Source of the DNA: Rhizobium oryzihabitans
GTDB taxonomy: Bacteria > Pseudomonadota > Alphaproteobacteria > Rhizobiales > Rhizobiaceae
Length of the DNA stretch: 64,000 nt
Direction of reading: 5' to 3'
Assembly: GCF_010669145.1 (NCBI RefSeq)
Contig: NZ_CP048635.1
Span: forward strand, 620,001 to 684,000
Position numbers and translations under genes: made by a program. Positions 36,306 through 48,736 of the stretch are shown piece after piece. The notes beneath the pieces were generated by a model that saw nothing but the letters and a program-made list of their open reading frames with translations, was not told the origin of the DNA and searched no databases. Positions within the stretch are counted from its first letter, which is position 1; every line of letters starts with the position of its first letter.

Positions 36306-38447
36306 TCACGCGTTGCGCCTGACACCTTCGAGCAGGTCGAGAACCCTGTTGGCCGCCTCCATGACATTGGTGCCGGGACCGAAAATCGCCGAAACGCCGT
36401 GATCGAGCAGGAACTGGTAATCCTGGCGCGGAATGACGCCGCCAACGACGACGATGATATCGTCTGCGCCCTTCTGCTTCAGCGCCTCGACCAGTTGTGG
36501 CGCAAGCGTCTTGTGACCGGCGGCAAGTGACGACATGCCGACCACATGCACCTTGTTCTTGACGGCAAGATCGGCCGCTTCCCCCGGCGTCTGGAACAAC
36601 GGCCCGGCCAGCACATCGAAACCGATATCGCCAAAGGCAGACGCGATGACTTTCGCTCCACGATCATGCCCGTCCTGCCCGAGCTTGGCCACCATGATAC
36701 GCGGTTTGGTGCCGATCCTTTCGCTCACGCCGGAAAGCCGGGCGGCGAGCGTGGCAAGCTCCGGTTCATCCCTGTAGGCCTCGCCGTAGATATCGCTCAC
36801 CACTTCCGGCACGGCAGCATGATCGCCGAATACCACACGCAGCGCATCGGAGATCTCGCCAACCGTGGCACGGGCGCGGGCAGCGACAACGGCAGCTTCG
36901 AGAATATTGCCCTTGCCGCTGCGGGCGACCTCAGACAATGCCGCCAGCGCCCTGGAAACGTCCCCGCCGTCACGGCGGCGTTTGGTGTCCTCAAGGCGGC
37001 GGATCTGCGCGGCGCGCACTGCGGCATTGTCGATATCGAGAACGTCGATATCTTCTTCGGTTTCCAGACGGTAACGGTTGACGCCGACGATCACTTCCTC
37101 GCCCTTGTCCACCGCGGCCTGACGGCGCGTCGCCGCCTCCTCGATCAGTCGTTTCGGCAGGCCTTCCGCCACCGCCTTGGTCATGCCGCCAAGCGCCTCC
37201 ACCTCCTCGATCAGCGCCCAGGCCTTCTGCGCCAGTTCATCCGTCAGGCTTTCGACGTAATAGGAACCGGCAAGCGGATCGACCACTTTCGTAACGCCTG
37301 TTTCATGCTGGAGGATAAGCTGGGTGTTGCGCGCGATGCGGGCGGAAAATTCCGTCGGCAGGGCAATGGCCTCATCAAAGGAATTGGTGTGCAGCGACTG
37401 CGTGCCGCCGAGCACGGCGGACATCGCCTCAAACGCGGTGCGGACAATGTTGTTATAGGGATCCTGTTCCTGAAGCGAGACACCGGATGTCTGGCAATGG
37501 GTGCGCAGCATCAGCGACGAAGCCTTTTGCGGCTGGAACTCTTCCATGATGCGTGACCAAAGGAAACGTGCGGCCCGCAGCTTTGCCGCCTCCATGAAGA
37601 AATTCATGCCGATGGCGAAGAAAAATGACAGGCGGCCGGCGAAATCATCGACATTCAGCCCCTTGGCTAGGGCGGCCCGCACATATTCGCGACCATCCGC
37701 CAGCGTGAAAGCCAGTTCCTGCACCAGCGTCGCGCCGGCTTCCTGCATGTGATAGCCGGAAATGGAGATGGAATTGAATTTCGGCATCTCTTTCGCGGTA
37801 TATTCGATGATGTCGGCGATGATCCGCATCGAAGGTTCCGGCGGGTAGATATAGGTGTTGCGGACCATGAACTCCTTGAGGATATCGTTCTGGATGGTGC
37901 CGGAAAGGGCGGCGCGCGAAACGCCCTGCTCTTCCCCCGCCACGATGAAATTGGCGAGAACCGGAATGACGGCCCCATTCATGGTCATGGACACCGAGAC
38001 CTTTTCGAGCGGTATGCCGTCGAACAGGATTTTCATGTCCTCTACACTGTCGATCGCCACGCCTGCCTTGCCGACATCGCCTTCCACCCGCGGGTGGTCG
38101 CTGTCATAACCGCGATGGGTGGCGAGATCGAAGGCCACGGAAACGCCCTGCTGGCCGGCGGCAAGCGCCTTGCGATAAAATGCATTGGAGGCTTCCGCCG
38201 TGGAAAAACCGGCATATTGGCGGATGGTCCACGGCCGCCCGGCATACATGGTGGCGCGCGGGCCGCGCGTGAAAGGTGCAAAGCCCGGCAGGTTTTCAAG
38301 ATGGGAAACCTTTTGCAGATCATCGGCCGTGTAAACCGGTTTGACCTCTATGCCTTCGGGCGTGTGCCAGACCAGTGAATCCGGTGAACGCTTCAGCTCC
38401 TTTTCGGCAAGCTGCAGCCAGTCCCGCACCGTTTTTTCACCCGACAT
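36306..38447 (-). CDS. Methylmalonyl-CoA mutase (single-chain, B12-dependent)
   Basis: The protein has 713 residues. The N-terminal TIM barrel binds the substrate ([25 protein letters not shown]). The C-terminal domain has the cobalamin-binding motif DGHDRGAKV with [11 protein letters not shown], then VVGVNR-linked segments and [10 protein letters not shown]. It converts (R)-methylmalonyl-CoA to succinyl-CoA with adenosylcobalamin. A large subunit of this length is fully active alone as a homodimer in many bacteria. It sits between pccA and the epimerase. The known symbols scpA, bhbA, mutA and mcmA are all in use, so none is chosen. Confidence 0.94.
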   Translation of the reverse strand: MSGEKTVRDWLQLAEKELKRSPDSLVWHTPEGIEVKPVYTADDLQKVSHLENLPGFAPFTRGPRATMYAGRPWTIRQYAGFSTAEASNAFYRKALAAGQQGVSVAFDLATHRGYDSDHPRVEGDVGKAGVAIDSVEDMKILFDGIPLEKVSVSMTMNGAVIPVLANFIVAGEEQGVSRAALSGTIQNDILKEFMVRNTYIYPPEPSMRIIADIIEYTAKEMPKFNSISISGYHMQEAGATLVQELAFTLADGREYVRAALAKGLNVDDFAGRLSFFFAIGMNFFMEAAKLRAARFLWSRIMEEFQPQKASSLMLRTHCQTSGVSLQEQDPYNNIVRTAFEAMSAVLGGTQSLHTNSFDEAIALPTEFSARIARNTQLILQHETGVTKVVDPLAGSYYVESLTDELAQKAWALIEEVEALGGMTKAVAEGLPKRLIEEAATRRQAAVDKGEEVIVGVNRYRLETEEDIDVLDIDNAAVRAAQIRRLEDTKRRRDGGDVSRALAALSEVARSGKGNILEAAVVAARARATVGEISDALRVVFGDHAAVPEVVSDIYGEAYRDEPELATLAARLSGVSERIGTKPRIMVAKLGQDGHDRGAKVIASAFGDIGFDVLAGPLFQTPGEAADLAVKNKVHVVGMSSLAAGHKTLAPQLVEALKQKGADDIIVVVGGVIPRQDYQFLLDHGVSAIFGPGTNVMEAANRVLDLLEGVRRNA

Positions 38448-38593
38448 GCATCTCTCCCCTTCTGCATTTCATTTTTCCGCACTGTGGCGGGCAATCGTGA
38501 CCGAAATCCAGCGATCCGCCTTGCCGGTCAAAACCAACCGACCCCGTAAACCGCTCCAGCCCTCATCCGTTCCTCAAAAAACAGGATCGAGCG

Positions 38594-40597
<2,004 letters not shown>

Positions 40598-40646
40598 GCG
40601 GTTATTCTCCCCCTCTTCCCCTCACGACAAATGTCGGATCCCGTCC

Positions 40647-41024
40647 TCAAATCTCGAAAAAATTCTCAAACGATTCCGGAAAATTCTGTCGGGCGACACG
40701 TTCGTCAATGACAAGCATCGCCTGATATGAAACGGGATCGAAGTTCTTTTCCGCCGGCACGACCTCGCGGCCGAACAGCAGGTTGAGACGGGCGGCATCG
40801 AGATTGCCGCGCTCGAAAGGCTCGGCACCGAAATGGTGCCAGAGCGAGTGCAGGAAGGCTGCATCGATGCGATGCTCCTTGGAATCGTCCCGCGCCCTGC
40901 GGGGTATCACCTTGATCGGCGTTACCCCTTTGGGATTGGCGCGGCGGATGGTGAACTGGACGCCCGTGCTTGGCATGCCGGAGGGAAATCCCTTGTGTTT
41001 GGTCATTTCGGGCAGGTTCGCCAT
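40647..41024 (-). CDS. Hypothetical protein within the propionyl-CoA operon
   Basis: The protein has 125 residues from ATG 41024 (MANLPEMTKHKGFPSGMPSTG). It is a basic N-terminal half followed by a helical region (LHSLWHHFGAEPFERGNLDAARLNLLFG). There is no signal peptide, membrane segment or recognised domain. It lies between a glutathione-transferase-like gene and pccA on the same strand, so it may belong to the pathway operon. No function is proposed. Confidence 0.6.
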   Translation of the reverse strand: MANLPEMTKHKGFPSGMPSTGVQFTIRRANPKGVTPIKVIPRRARDDSKEHRIDAAFLHSLWHHFGAEPFERGNLDAARLNLLFGREVVPAEKNFDPVSYQAMLVIDERVARQNFPESFENFFEI

Positions 41025-41129
41025 CTCTAGTCCTTCCAAAGCATTTCCAGTAAGAGCGGGTCCGCTTTTACGTCAGGACAATGCATCAATTCAAATAGTT
41101 AGAGCGTTTTCAGCGCTCTGGTCTTCTCG

Positions 41130-42026
41130 TTATGCCTTGCCGATTTTATCCTGCGTCTTCGTCTCGAAGTCGGAGGCATCGTGGCGTTCATGCAATTGTT
41201 CGGACGGATCGCCCGAGGTTTTGTTGACGATCACGCCGCGTTTCACCGCAGGGCGTTCGCCGATTTCAAGCGTCCAGCGCATGAGGTTCTTATAACCATC
41301 CGCTTCGAGGAAAGCACCCGCATCGCCATAGGCCTGACCAAGCGCAATCTTGCCGTACCAGGGCCAAACGGCCATATCGGCGATCGTATATTCCGAACCG
41401 GCCAGATAGCGGTTATCGGCGAGATGACGATCCAGAACGTCAAGCTGGCGCTTCACTTCCATGGCGTAACGGTCGATGGCGTATTTGATCTTCACCGGCG
41501 CATAGGCGTAGAAATGGCCGAAACCGCCGCCGAGGAAGGGGGCGGAACCCATCTGCCAGAACAGCCAGTTCAGCGCCTGCGTGCGGGCATTGCCCTCTTT
41601 CGGCAGGAAGGCGCCGAATTTTTCCGCGAGGTAGACGAGGATCGAGCCGCTTTCGAAAACGCGGGTCGGCTCAGGGGTCGAATGGTCCATCAGCGCCGGG
41701 ATCTTGGAATTCGGATTGACGCCGACAAAACCCGAGCCGAACTGGTCGCCTTCGCCGATCCTGATCAGCCATGCATCATATTCGGCGCCCTTGTGGCCGG
41801 CAGCCAGCAATTCCTCGAGCATGATCGAGACCTTCTGGCCGTTCGGCGTCGCCAGCGAATAAAGCTGCAACGGATGTTTGCCGACAGGCAGTTCCTTTTC
41901 ATGGGTGGGACCGGCGATCGGGCGGTTGATATTGGCGAACTGGCCGCCATTGCCCTTGTCCCAGGTCCAGACCTTGGGCACTTCATATCCGGCGGGGAAA
42001 TTATCTGCGGAGGAATTCTCGGCCAT
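41130..42026 (-). CDS. Glutathione-dependent disulfide-bond oxidoreductase (YghU-like GST family)
   Basis: The protein has 298 residues from ATG 42026. The N-terminal thioredoxin-like GST domain has LQLYSLATPNGQKVSIMLEE (the T-P-N-G element of the YghU/nu-class), NPNSKIPALMD and FESGSILVYLAEKFG. The helical C-terminal domain has YTIADMAVWPWYG. Nu-class enzymes bind two glutathiones and reduce disulfides or peroxides. It sits between pccB and the small unknown gene. A link to propionate metabolism is not evident. Confidence 0.87.
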   Translation of the reverse strand: MAENSSADNFPAGYEVPKVWTWDKGNGGQFANINRPIAGPTHEKELPVGKHPLQLYSLATPNGQKVSIMLEELLAAGHKGAEYDAWLIRIGEGDQFGSGFVGVNPNSKIPALMDHSTPEPTRVFESGSILVYLAEKFGAFLPKEGNARTQALNWLFWQMGSAPFLGGGFGHFYAYAPVKIKYAIDRYAMEVKRQLDVLDRHLADNRYLAGSEYTIADMAVWPWYGKIALGQAYGDAGAFLEADGYKNLMRWTLEIGERPAVKRGVIVNKTSGDPSEQLHERHDASDFETKTQDKIGKA

Positions 42027-42128
42027 AAAAATCTGTCCTTGTGCGTTTCGGGAGGGCATCCGAACATCCGGGCGCCTGAACAAACATATAGTAAGGTGGC
42101 CGAAGCAATTTTCCAGCCCCGAAGCAGG

Positions 42129-43661
42129 TCAGAGCGGAATAGTGTCGTGTTTCTTCCAGCGGGTTTCCACGCTCTTGCCGCGCAGCGAGGCAAAGGCCCG
42201 GGCGATGCGGCGGCGCGAGGAATGCGGCATGATGACCTCATCAATGAAACCGCGCTCCGCCGCCACGAAGGGGTTGGCGAAACGCTCCTCATATTCCCTG
42301 GTGCGCGCGGCGATCTTCTCCGGATCGGAAAGCTCGGAACGATAGAGAATTTCCGCCGCACCCTTCGCACCCATGACAGCGATTTCCGCCGTCGGCCAGG
42401 CATAGTTCACATCCGCACCGATATGTTTCGAGGCCATCACGTCGTAGGCGCCGCCATAGGCCTTGCGGGTGATCAGCGTCACCATCGGCACCGTCGCCTC
42501 CGAATAGGCGAAGAGAAGTTTCGCGCCGTGCTTGATGACGCCGCCATATTCCTGCGCCGTTCCGGGCAGAAAACCCGGCACATCCACCAGCGTCAGCAGC
42601 GGAATGTTGAAGGCGTCGCAGAAACGCACGAAACGCGCCGCCTTGCGGGAGCTATCGATATCGAGGCATCCCGCCAGCACCATCGGCTGGTTGGCGACGA
42701 CACCCACCGTTTGACCTTCGAGACGAATAAATCCGGTGATGATGTTGCGGGCAAAGGCTTCCTGCAACTCAAAGAAATCGCCCTCATCAGCCAGCGCGTG
42801 GATCAGTTCCTTCATGTCGTAGGGCTTGTTCGAACTGTCTGGGATCAGCGTATCGAGACGCGCTTCCAATCGTGCGGGGTCGTCATGAAACGGTCGGACG
42901 GGCGGTTTTTCGCGGTTATTCAGCGGCAGGAAGTCAAACAGCAGCCGCACATGCTCCAGCGTCTCGATGTCGTTTTCATAAGCGCCATCGGCAACGGAAG
43001 ATTTTCTGGTGTGGGTTGAAGCGCCGCCCAACTCCTCGGCCGTGACGATCTCGTTGGTCACGGTCTTCACCACATCCGGGCCCGTCACGAACATGTAGGA
43101 GGTGTCGCGCACCATGAAGATGAAATCGGTCATGGCAGGCGAATAGACAGCGCCACCGGCACAGGGCCCCATGATGACGGAGATTTGCGGCACGACGCCG
43201 GAGGCGATGACATTCCTCTTGAAAACGTCGGCATAACCGCCGAGCGAGGCGACACCCTCCTGAATACGTGCGCCGCCTGAATCGTTGAGGCCGATCACCG
43301 GCGCGCCGTTACGAACCGCCATATCCATGATCTTGCATATCTTCTGGGCATGGGTTTCCGACAGCGAGCCGCCGAGAACGGTGAAATCCTGGGAAAACAC
43401 ATAGACCTGCCGGCCATTGATGGTGCCCCAGCCGGTAACGACGCCATCCCCCGCCACCTTCTGTTCCGCCATGCCGAAATCCACCGCCCGGTGGGTAACG
43501 TACATGTCGTATTCTTCGAAGGACCCTTCATCCAGAAGCACATCGATGCGCTCGCGCGCCGTCAGCTTGCCCTTGGCATGCTGCGCCTCGATGCGCTTGA
43601 CGCCGCCGCCAAGCCGCGCTTCGTCGCGGCGCGTCTGCAATTGCTCCAGAATGCTGGGCAT
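42129..43661 (-). CDS. pccB: Propionyl-CoA carboxylase beta subunit
   Basis: The protein has 510 residues. It shows the acyl-CoA carboxyltransferase blocks: [59 protein letters not shown] and [18 protein letters not shown]. It transfers CO2 from carboxybiotin to propionyl-CoA, making (S)-methylmalonyl-CoA. It heads the minus-strand group pccB, GST-like, unknown, pccA, mutase, epimerase. A divergent ScfR-type regulator lies 118 bp upstream, with TTTGCAA repeats in between. Confidence 0.94.
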   Translation of the reverse strand: MPSILEQLQTRRDEARLGGGVKRIEAQHAKGKLTARERIDVLLDEGSFEEYDMYVTHRAVDFGMAEQKVAGDGVVTGWGTINGRQVYVFSQDFTVLGGSLSETHAQKICKIMDMAVRNGAPVIGLNDSGGARIQEGVASLGGYADVFKRNVIASGVVPQISVIMGPCAGGAVYSPAMTDFIFMVRDTSYMFVTGPDVVKTVTNEIVTAEELGGASTHTRKSSVADGAYENDIETLEHVRLLFDFLPLNNREKPPVRPFHDDPARLEARLDTLIPDSSNKPYDMKELIHALADEGDFFELQEAFARNIITGFIRLEGQTVGVVANQPMVLAGCLDIDSSRKAARFVRFCDAFNIPLLTLVDVPGFLPGTAQEYGGVIKHGAKLLFAYSEATVPMVTLITRKAYGGAYDVMASKHIGADVNYAWPTAEIAVMGAKGAAEILYRSELSDPEKIAARTREYEERFANPFVAAERGFIDEVIMPHSSRRRIARAFASLRGKSVETRWKKHDTIPL

Positions 43662-43748
43662 GTTTCCTCCATGCGTTTCCTCAAAATCAATAGCTTAGAA
43701 AACATTCTCCTAGAAGCCTTGATCGTGCGCGTATGCGTGCCATAAATA

Positions 43749-43778
43749 TTTGCAATATTTAATTTTGCAAAGTTGCAA
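43749..43778. promoter_or_regulatory. TTGCAA repeat cluster, candidate ScfR/PccR operator
   Basis: Three TTGCAA cores occur at 43750-43755, 43765-43770 and 43773-43778, the first two extended to TTTGCAA and TTTTGCAAA. The cluster ends one base before the regulator's ATG, so bound protein would block its own expression. PccR of Rhodobacter sphaeroides, a homolog, is known to recognise paired TTTGCAAA motifs. Spacing here differs from that model. Confidence 0.65.
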
Positions 43779-43779
43779 C

Positions 43780-45198
43780 ATGGCGACGGAAAAACTCTTC
43801 ATCGGCCGCAAGGTCCGCGGCCTTCGCGAAAATGCCCGCGCCACGCAGGCGCAATTCGCCGAACGGCTGGGCATTTCCGCGAGCTACCTGAACCAGATCG
43901 AGAATAATCAGCGCCCGGTTTCGGCCAGCGTTCTGGTGACGCTGGTGGAAAAATTCCAGCTCGACATGGCGGAACTGGCAACGGGCGAAAGCGACCGGCT
44001 GGTTTCCGCCGTGCGCGAGGCCCTGAAAGACCCACTGTTCATGAATTACGAGCCGGGGCTGCAGGAGCTGAAGCTGATTGCCCAGAACGCACCGGGTTTT
44101 GCCCATGCGCTTTTGCGCGCTCATCAGGCTTACAGGCAAAACAGCGAGCAGCTGGTGCAGCTGGACGACAGGCTCGGCCGTGGAACCGCGCAGGTGGAGA
44201 GAACGCCCTATGAGGAGGTGCGCGACTTCTTCCACTTCGTCGACAATTACGTCGCCGAAATCGATCTTCTGGCGGAGGAGCTGGCGGACGAACTGGAGAT
44301 AGAGGGCGGTGAGACCTATGGCATTCTGGCGGCCCACCTGCGCAGCCGTTACGGTGTCCACATCACCAGAATAGAGGCGGCTGGCGGGTTGATCCGGCAT
44401 TTCGATCCGGCTGGGAAAACACTCGCGCTCAGTTCCTATCTGGCAGCACCAACCCGCTGTTTTCAGCTGGCGCTTCAGATTGCCCAGCTTCATGCGGGAG
44501 CGACGGTGGACAGAGTGCTGGCCGCCGCCGGTTTCCGCAGCGCGGAAGCCGCGGAAATCTGTCGCATCGGCCTTTACAATTATTTCGCCGCCGCCCTCAT
44601 CCTGCCCTATGGCCAATTTCACCGGGCCGCGCAGGAGCTGCGCCACGATCTGGAACTTCTGGCCGTGCGCTTCGGCGCGAGCCTCGAACAGGTGGCCCAC
44701 AGGCTCAGCACGCTGCAACGCCCCGGCCAAAAGGGTGTCCCGATCTTTTTCGCCAAGATCGATCGTGCCGGCAACATCACCAAACGCCACAGCGCCACAA
44801 GGCTGCAATTTGCCCGTTTCGGCGCGGCCTGTCCGCTCTGGAACATCCACCAGGCCTTCGAAAGCTCCGACAGGATCGTGCGCCAGCTTGCGGAAACGCC
44901 TGACGGCGTGCGTTATCTTTCCATCGCCACCCAGATCGAAAAAGCGGGCGCCGGTTTCAACACGGACAGGCCACGTTATGCCATCGCACTCGGCTGCGAA
45001 ATTTCCCATGCGCAGAATTTCGTTTATGCCGATACGCTCGATCTCACCAATACCTCCTCCTTCAAGCCCATCGGCGTTTCCTGCAGGGTGTGCGAAAGGG
45101 TGGAATGCGTGCAGCGCGCCGTACCGCCGCTGAAACGCAGGCTGCATGTCGATCATCTCTCCCGCGGGGCCCTGCCCTACAGGATTGCGGACTTCTAG
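43780..45198 (+). CDS. Short-chain fatty acyl-CoA regulator (ScfR family, PccR/RamB-like)
   Basis: The protein has 472 residues from ATG 43780. Residues about 8-62 are an XRE helix-turn-helix (KVRGLRENARATQAQFAERL, then GISASYLNQIENNQRPVSA). A central IrrE/ImmA-like domain (about 155-290) lacks the HExxH zinc motif. The C-terminal domain has VSCRVCERVECVQRA with conserved cysteines. The family senses short acyl-CoAs. It is divergent from pccB and presumably activates the propionyl-CoA pathway. The overlapping TTGCAA repeats suggest autorepression. Confidence 0.88.
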   Translation: MATEKLFIGRKVRGLRENARATQAQFAERLGISASYLNQIENNQRPVSASVLVTLVEKFQLDMAELATGESDRLVSAVREALKDPLFMNYEPGLQELKLIAQNAPGFAHALLRAHQAYRQNSEQLVQLDDRLGRGTAQVERTPYEEVRDFFHFVDNYVAEIDLLAEELADELEIEGGETYGILAAHLRSRYGVHITRIEAAGGLIRHFDPAGKTLALSSYLAAPTRCFQLALQIAQLHAGATVDRVLAAAGFRSAEAAEICRIGLYNYFAAALILPYGQFHRAAQELRHDLELLAVRFGASLEQVAHRLSTLQRPGQKGVPIFFAKIDRAGNITKRHSATRLQFARFGAACPLWNIHQAFESSDRIVRQLAETPDGVRYLSIATQIEKAGAGFNTDRPRYAIALGCEISHAQNFVYADTLDLTNTSSFKPIGVSCRVCERVECVQRAVPPLKRRLHVDHLSRGALPYRIADF

Positions 45199-45213
45199 CG
45201 CCGCGCGGTCATA

Positions 45214-45861
45214 TCAGGGCAGCGGCACCATCGCGCGCCGCATGACGGCGGCGTAATAGGCCCAGAACAGCCGGGCGGCGACGGAGCGCCAGGGCGTCCA
45301 GAGTTCCGCCCGCGCCGCCAGCCATTTCGCATCCGGCCGTGCCTCGAGCGAAAGCGCGTGGCCGACGGCCGCCCGCAACGCCACATCGCCGACCGGGAAA
45401 ATATCCGGGTGGCCGCCGCAGAACATCAGATAGACTTCCGCCGTCCACGGACCGATGCCGCGAAGCGCCACCAGCTCCGAAAGAGCCACGTCCGCTTCCT
45501 TGCGGCTGACGGCATCAAGATCGATGCGCCCATCCGCAACCGTGCGCGCCAAGCCTTCAAGCGTCGTCGCCTTGGCCCGGGAGAGGCCGAAAGTGGCGCG
45601 CAATTCTTCCGGCACGGCCAGATAGTTTTCCGCCGTCACCGCCCCGCCCGTGCCCGCAAGAATACGCGCCCATATGGCATTGGCGCTGGCGCGCGAGACC
45701 ATCTGCGAAACGACGATATGGGCAAGACCCGCAAAACCGGGCTCATGAATGCGCAATTCCAGCGGACCGGCTTTTTCGGCAATCACACCAAGCGCCGGAT
45801 CGAGGCGGGCAAGCTGCTCCAGACCTTCGCTGATATCGTCGAGGCCCCTGATGATTTTCAT
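45214..45861 (-). CDS. DNA-3-methyladenine glycosylase II (AlkA-like)
   Basis: The protein has 215 residues from ATG 45861. It contains the HhH-GPD motif LVALRGIGPWTAEVYLMF (about 131-148) with the catalytic Asp159 in FPVGDVALR. It removes alkylated bases from DNA. It is shorter than E. coli AlkA because it lacks the N-terminal TBP-like domain, as is usual for alphaproteobacterial forms. It is divergent from gluQ. Confidence 0.88.
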   Translation of the reverse strand: MKIIRGLDDISEGLEQLARLDPALGVIAEKAGPLELRIHEPGFAGLAHIVVSQMVSRASANAIWARILAGTGGAVTAENYLAVPEELRATFGLSRAKATTLEGLARTVADGRIDLDAVSRKEADVALSELVALRGIGPWTAEVYLMFCGGHPDIFPVGDVALRAAVGHALSLEARPDAKWLAARAELWTPWRSVAARLFWAYYAAVMRRAMVPLP

Positions 45862-45918
45862 GTCTGCACAGCCCATATTCACGTTGGCCCGGCACCGGGT
45901 GGCGAGGCGCTTCAAAAC

Positions 45919-46818
45919 ATGGCAGAAGAAACCATGCCTTCGCCTCTGCGTCAAAAACCGGTTTACCGTTTTGCACCAAGTCCCAATGGATTACTCCATC
46001 TGGGCCACGCGCTTTCCGCTTTTTTGAACAACGATATGGCGCGGGAAAATGGCGGACGCTTTCTGCTGCGCATTGAGGATATTGACCAGACGCGCTGCAC
46101 GCCGGAACTTGAGCAGGCAATCTATGACGATCTCGGCTGGCTTGAACTGGACTTTGAAAAACCGGTTCGGCGCCAGTCCGAACACTTCGACGAATACCGT
46201 GCGGCGCTTGAAAAGCTTATCGAAGCGGGCCTTGCCTATCCCGCCTTCTTGAGCCGTGGCGAGACGAAAGCCATCGTCAGGACCTTCGAGGCGGAGGGCG
46301 GGCTCTGGCCACGCGATCCGGACGGCCCACCGCTTTACCCGGACATCGACCGGCAAAGACCGCAGGCGGAACGCGCAGCGCTGCTTGCCTCCGGCCGGCA
46401 GCATGCCTGGCGGCTCGACATGGACAAGGCGATCCGCGCCGTTGGCGCCCCCCTGTTCTGGCAGGAGAGCGGCGATGGCGAGACGGGACAAATCGAGGCT
46501 CTTCCGGCGTTCTGGGGCGATGTGGTGCTGTCGCGCTCCGACGCGCCCTCGAGTTATCATCTTTCCGTTGTGCTGGACGATGCGTTGCAGGGCATCACCC
46601 ATGTGGTGCGCGGCATGGATCTGTTCCACGCGACCGCGATCCACCGGCTGTTGCAGCAATTGCTGGACCTGCCGCAGCCCGCCTATCACCATCACCGGCT
46701 GATTTTGGGCGCGGATGGGCGCAAGCTCTCGAAAAGCGAAGGCAGCACCGGCCTTTCGGCCCTTCGCGCCGAAGGTGCGTCGCCCTCAGATATCCGCCGG
46801 CTTGTCGGGCTCGTCTAG
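45919..46818 (+). CDS. gluQ: Glutamyl-Q tRNA(Asp) synthetase
   Basis: The protein has about 299 residues, with ATG at 45919 or 45934. It has the class I HIGH-like motif PSPNGLLHLGHA, FLLRIEDIDQTRC and the KMSKS-like KLSKSEG near the C-terminus. It lacks the anticodon-binding domain of full GluRS. Such enzymes attach glutamate to queuosine at position 34 of tRNA(Asp). The last 33 bp overlap the 3' end of the convergent membrane-protein gene. Confidence 0.9.
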   Translation: MAEETMPSPLRQKPVYRFAPSPNGLLHLGHALSAFLNNDMARENGGRFLLRIEDIDQTRCTPELEQAIYDDLGWLELDFEKPVRRQSEHFDEYRAALEKLIEAGLAYPAFLSRGETKAIVRTFEAEGGLWPRDPDGPPLYPDIDRQRPQAERAALLASGRQHAWRLDMDKAIRAVGAPLFWQESGDGETGQIEALPAFWGDVVLSRSDAPSSYHLSVVLDDALQGITHVVRGMDLFHATAIHRLLQQLLDLPQPAYHHHRLILGADGRKLSKSEGSTGLSALRAEGASPSDIRRLVGLV

Positions 46819-47726
46819 CACCTGCTCGCGGCGCGCGCTGCTGCTGCTGCTGATATTGCGGCGGATGATCTGCCGGACCTTGTATTTCATGAGCGCGGCA
46901 TTCACCTCCGCTCCCAGCATGAAGATGACGCCCACCATGTAAAGAAACACCAGCACCACCATGACCGAGGCGAGACCGGCATAGGTGGCGGCGTAATTTG
47001 CGAAGGTGGAAAGGTAATAGGCAAAAATCGCCGCGCCGATGACCCAGAATATCATCGTCAGCAGAATGCCGGGCCAGACATCCCAGATGCGGCGCTTGCC
47101 GGCCGGAAGCCACAGATGCGCCGCAACAAGCCCGCCGTCAGCACCACGATGGTGCCGTAAAGACCGAGGCTGGAGACCGTGTTCAGCACATCCGTCAGCC
47201 AGGGAAAACGCTGCTCGGCAAAAGACATGGCAACCGGCACGGCAACGAGCACGATGCTGATGCCGGTAAAAACCACCACCGCAATCAGCACGTAAAGCAG
47301 GCTGAGCAGGCGGGTGACATACCACCAGCGCGTTTCGGTGACGCGATAGGCGCGGTTCAGCGAAATTCTCAGCGCCTCGACACCGTTGGACGCAAAATAG
47401 GCGGCTGCCAGCACCGAGATTGTCAGCAGCCCGCCGCGCGGAATGGTCAGAACCTGCTGCACCTGCGCCGCGAGCGGACCGGCAATGGCTTCCGGCCAGG
47501 TATCGAAAATAAGATGCACTGCCGTTTCGGAAAACTGGTCCGCGCCCAGAAAACCGGCAAGCGCCGTGCCAAAGATCAGGAAGGGGAACAGCGCCAGCAG
47601 AATGGAAAGCGCCATATGGCTCGCCATCGCCCAGCCGTCATCCTCGGCGAAATGGGAATAGGCATCGAAGGCAACCTTGCCTGCCAGGCGCACTGCGGCA
47701 ACCATGTCACCTCCATTCATCGGCAT
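46786..47726 (-). pseudogene. YihY/virulence factor BrkB family membrane protein, frameshifted as sequenced
   Basis: The first part (MALSILLALFPFLIFGTALAG, then NRAYRVTETRWW) runs to GLYGTIVVLTAGL, and the rest continues in another frame (LWLPAGKRRIWDVWPGI, AAIFAYYLSTFANYAATYAGLA, FMLGAEVNAALM). Adding one G (minus strand) at the run 47131-47133 gives about 313 residues with six membrane helices. The C-terminal GAEVNA motif is diagnostic of the family. The older name ribonuclease BN is a misannotation. Its function is unknown. Confidence 0.8.
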
Positions 47727-47886
47727 TTCATTTGTAACTTCGTCGCGAATATGGGAAATCAGCTCCGCTTTGTACAGCGCACAGACCTGCCTTTCGGTTC
47801 CCGATGGAACAGGATTTTGCGCAATTCAATTTTCACGGGCCGGACCATCGGGCCAGAGCAACATTCGGCTTACCGGAGCGGCAAAG

Positions 47887-48720
47887 ATGTCTGAAAAACC
47901 CGTCATCATCATCACAGGCTGCTCCTCGGGCATCGGCGCCCATTGCGCCCGCGCGCTCCACCGCGACGGCTGGCGGGTCTTTGCCACCGTGCGGCGTATC
48001 ACCGACATGGCAGGACTGGAAAATCAGGGCATCGAAACCCTGATCATGGACTACACCAAACCGGAAACCATCGCCGCGCTTGTGGAAACGGTGGCGGCCA
48101 GAACCGGCGGCCGCATCGACGCGCTCTTCAACAACGGCGCCTATGGCCAGCCGGGCGCGGTGGAGGATCTGCCTGTCGAGGCGCTGCGCCAGCAATTCGA
48201 AACCAACGTCTTCGGCTGGCACGATCTGACGCGGCGGGTCATTCCGTTCATGCGCAAGCGCGGTTCAGGGCGCATCGTGCATTGCTCCTCCATTCTCGGC
48301 CTCGTTCCCTATCGCTATCGCGGTGCCTATACCGCATCGAAATTCGCCATCGAGGGACTGGGCGTAACCCTGCGCATGGAGCTTCAGGGCAGCGGCATTC
48401 ATGTCAGCCTGATCGAACCTGGTCCCATCGCCTCGAAATTCACCGCGACCGCGCTTGCCCACATCAAGGGCAATATCGATCTGGAAAACTCGGCCCATGC
48501 GGCGGAATACAAGCGGCAGCTGGCGCGGATGGACGGTTCCGGCCCGGTCAGCCGCCACAAGCTCGGCCCCGATGCCGTTTATGCCGTGCTGAAACATGCC
48601 TTGACCGCCGCAAGGCCCAAGCCGCATTATCCCGTCACCGTTCCAGCCAAACAGGGGCTCTTGCTGAAACGGCTCTTGCCTGCCGGACTGTTCTATCGTC
48701 TGTTGCGCAGGTTCGATTGA
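47887..48720 (+). CDS. Short-chain dehydrogenase/reductase
   Basis: The protein has 277 residues. It has a classical SDR nucleotide-binding motif TGCSSGIG (10-17), NNGAYG in place of NNAG, catalytic Ser135, Tyr148 and Lys152, and PGPI after strand 6. The substrate is not predictable. Arg37 or Arg38 after strand 2 (ATVRR) may favour NADP. It begins a plus-strand run with the small membrane protein, adenosyltransferase and rhomboid genes, only 16 bp from the next. Confidence 0.88.
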   Translation: MSEKPVIIITGCSSGIGAHCARALHRDGWRVFATVRRITDMAGLENQGIETLIMDYTKPETIAALVETVAARTGGRIDALFNNGAYGQPGAVEDLPVEALRQQFETNVFGWHDLTRRVIPFMRKRGSGRIVHCSSILGLVPYRYRGAYTASKFAIEGLGVTLRMELQGSGIHVSLIEPGPIASKFTATALAHIKGNIDLENSAHAAEYKRQLARMDGSGPVSRHKLGPDAVYAVLKHALTAARPKPHYPVTVPAKQGLLLKRLLPAGLFYRLLRRFD

Positions 48721-48736
48721 GGAGGAATCACCCCGC

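Noticed and set aside
41181..43019. Open frame of 612 codons on the plus strand
   Set aside because: It is antisense to the GST-like gene and pccB, both unambiguous.
43759..45156. Open frame of 465 codons on the minus strand
   Set aside because: It mirrors the ScfR-type regulator gene on the other strand, and only the latter shows protein family motifs.
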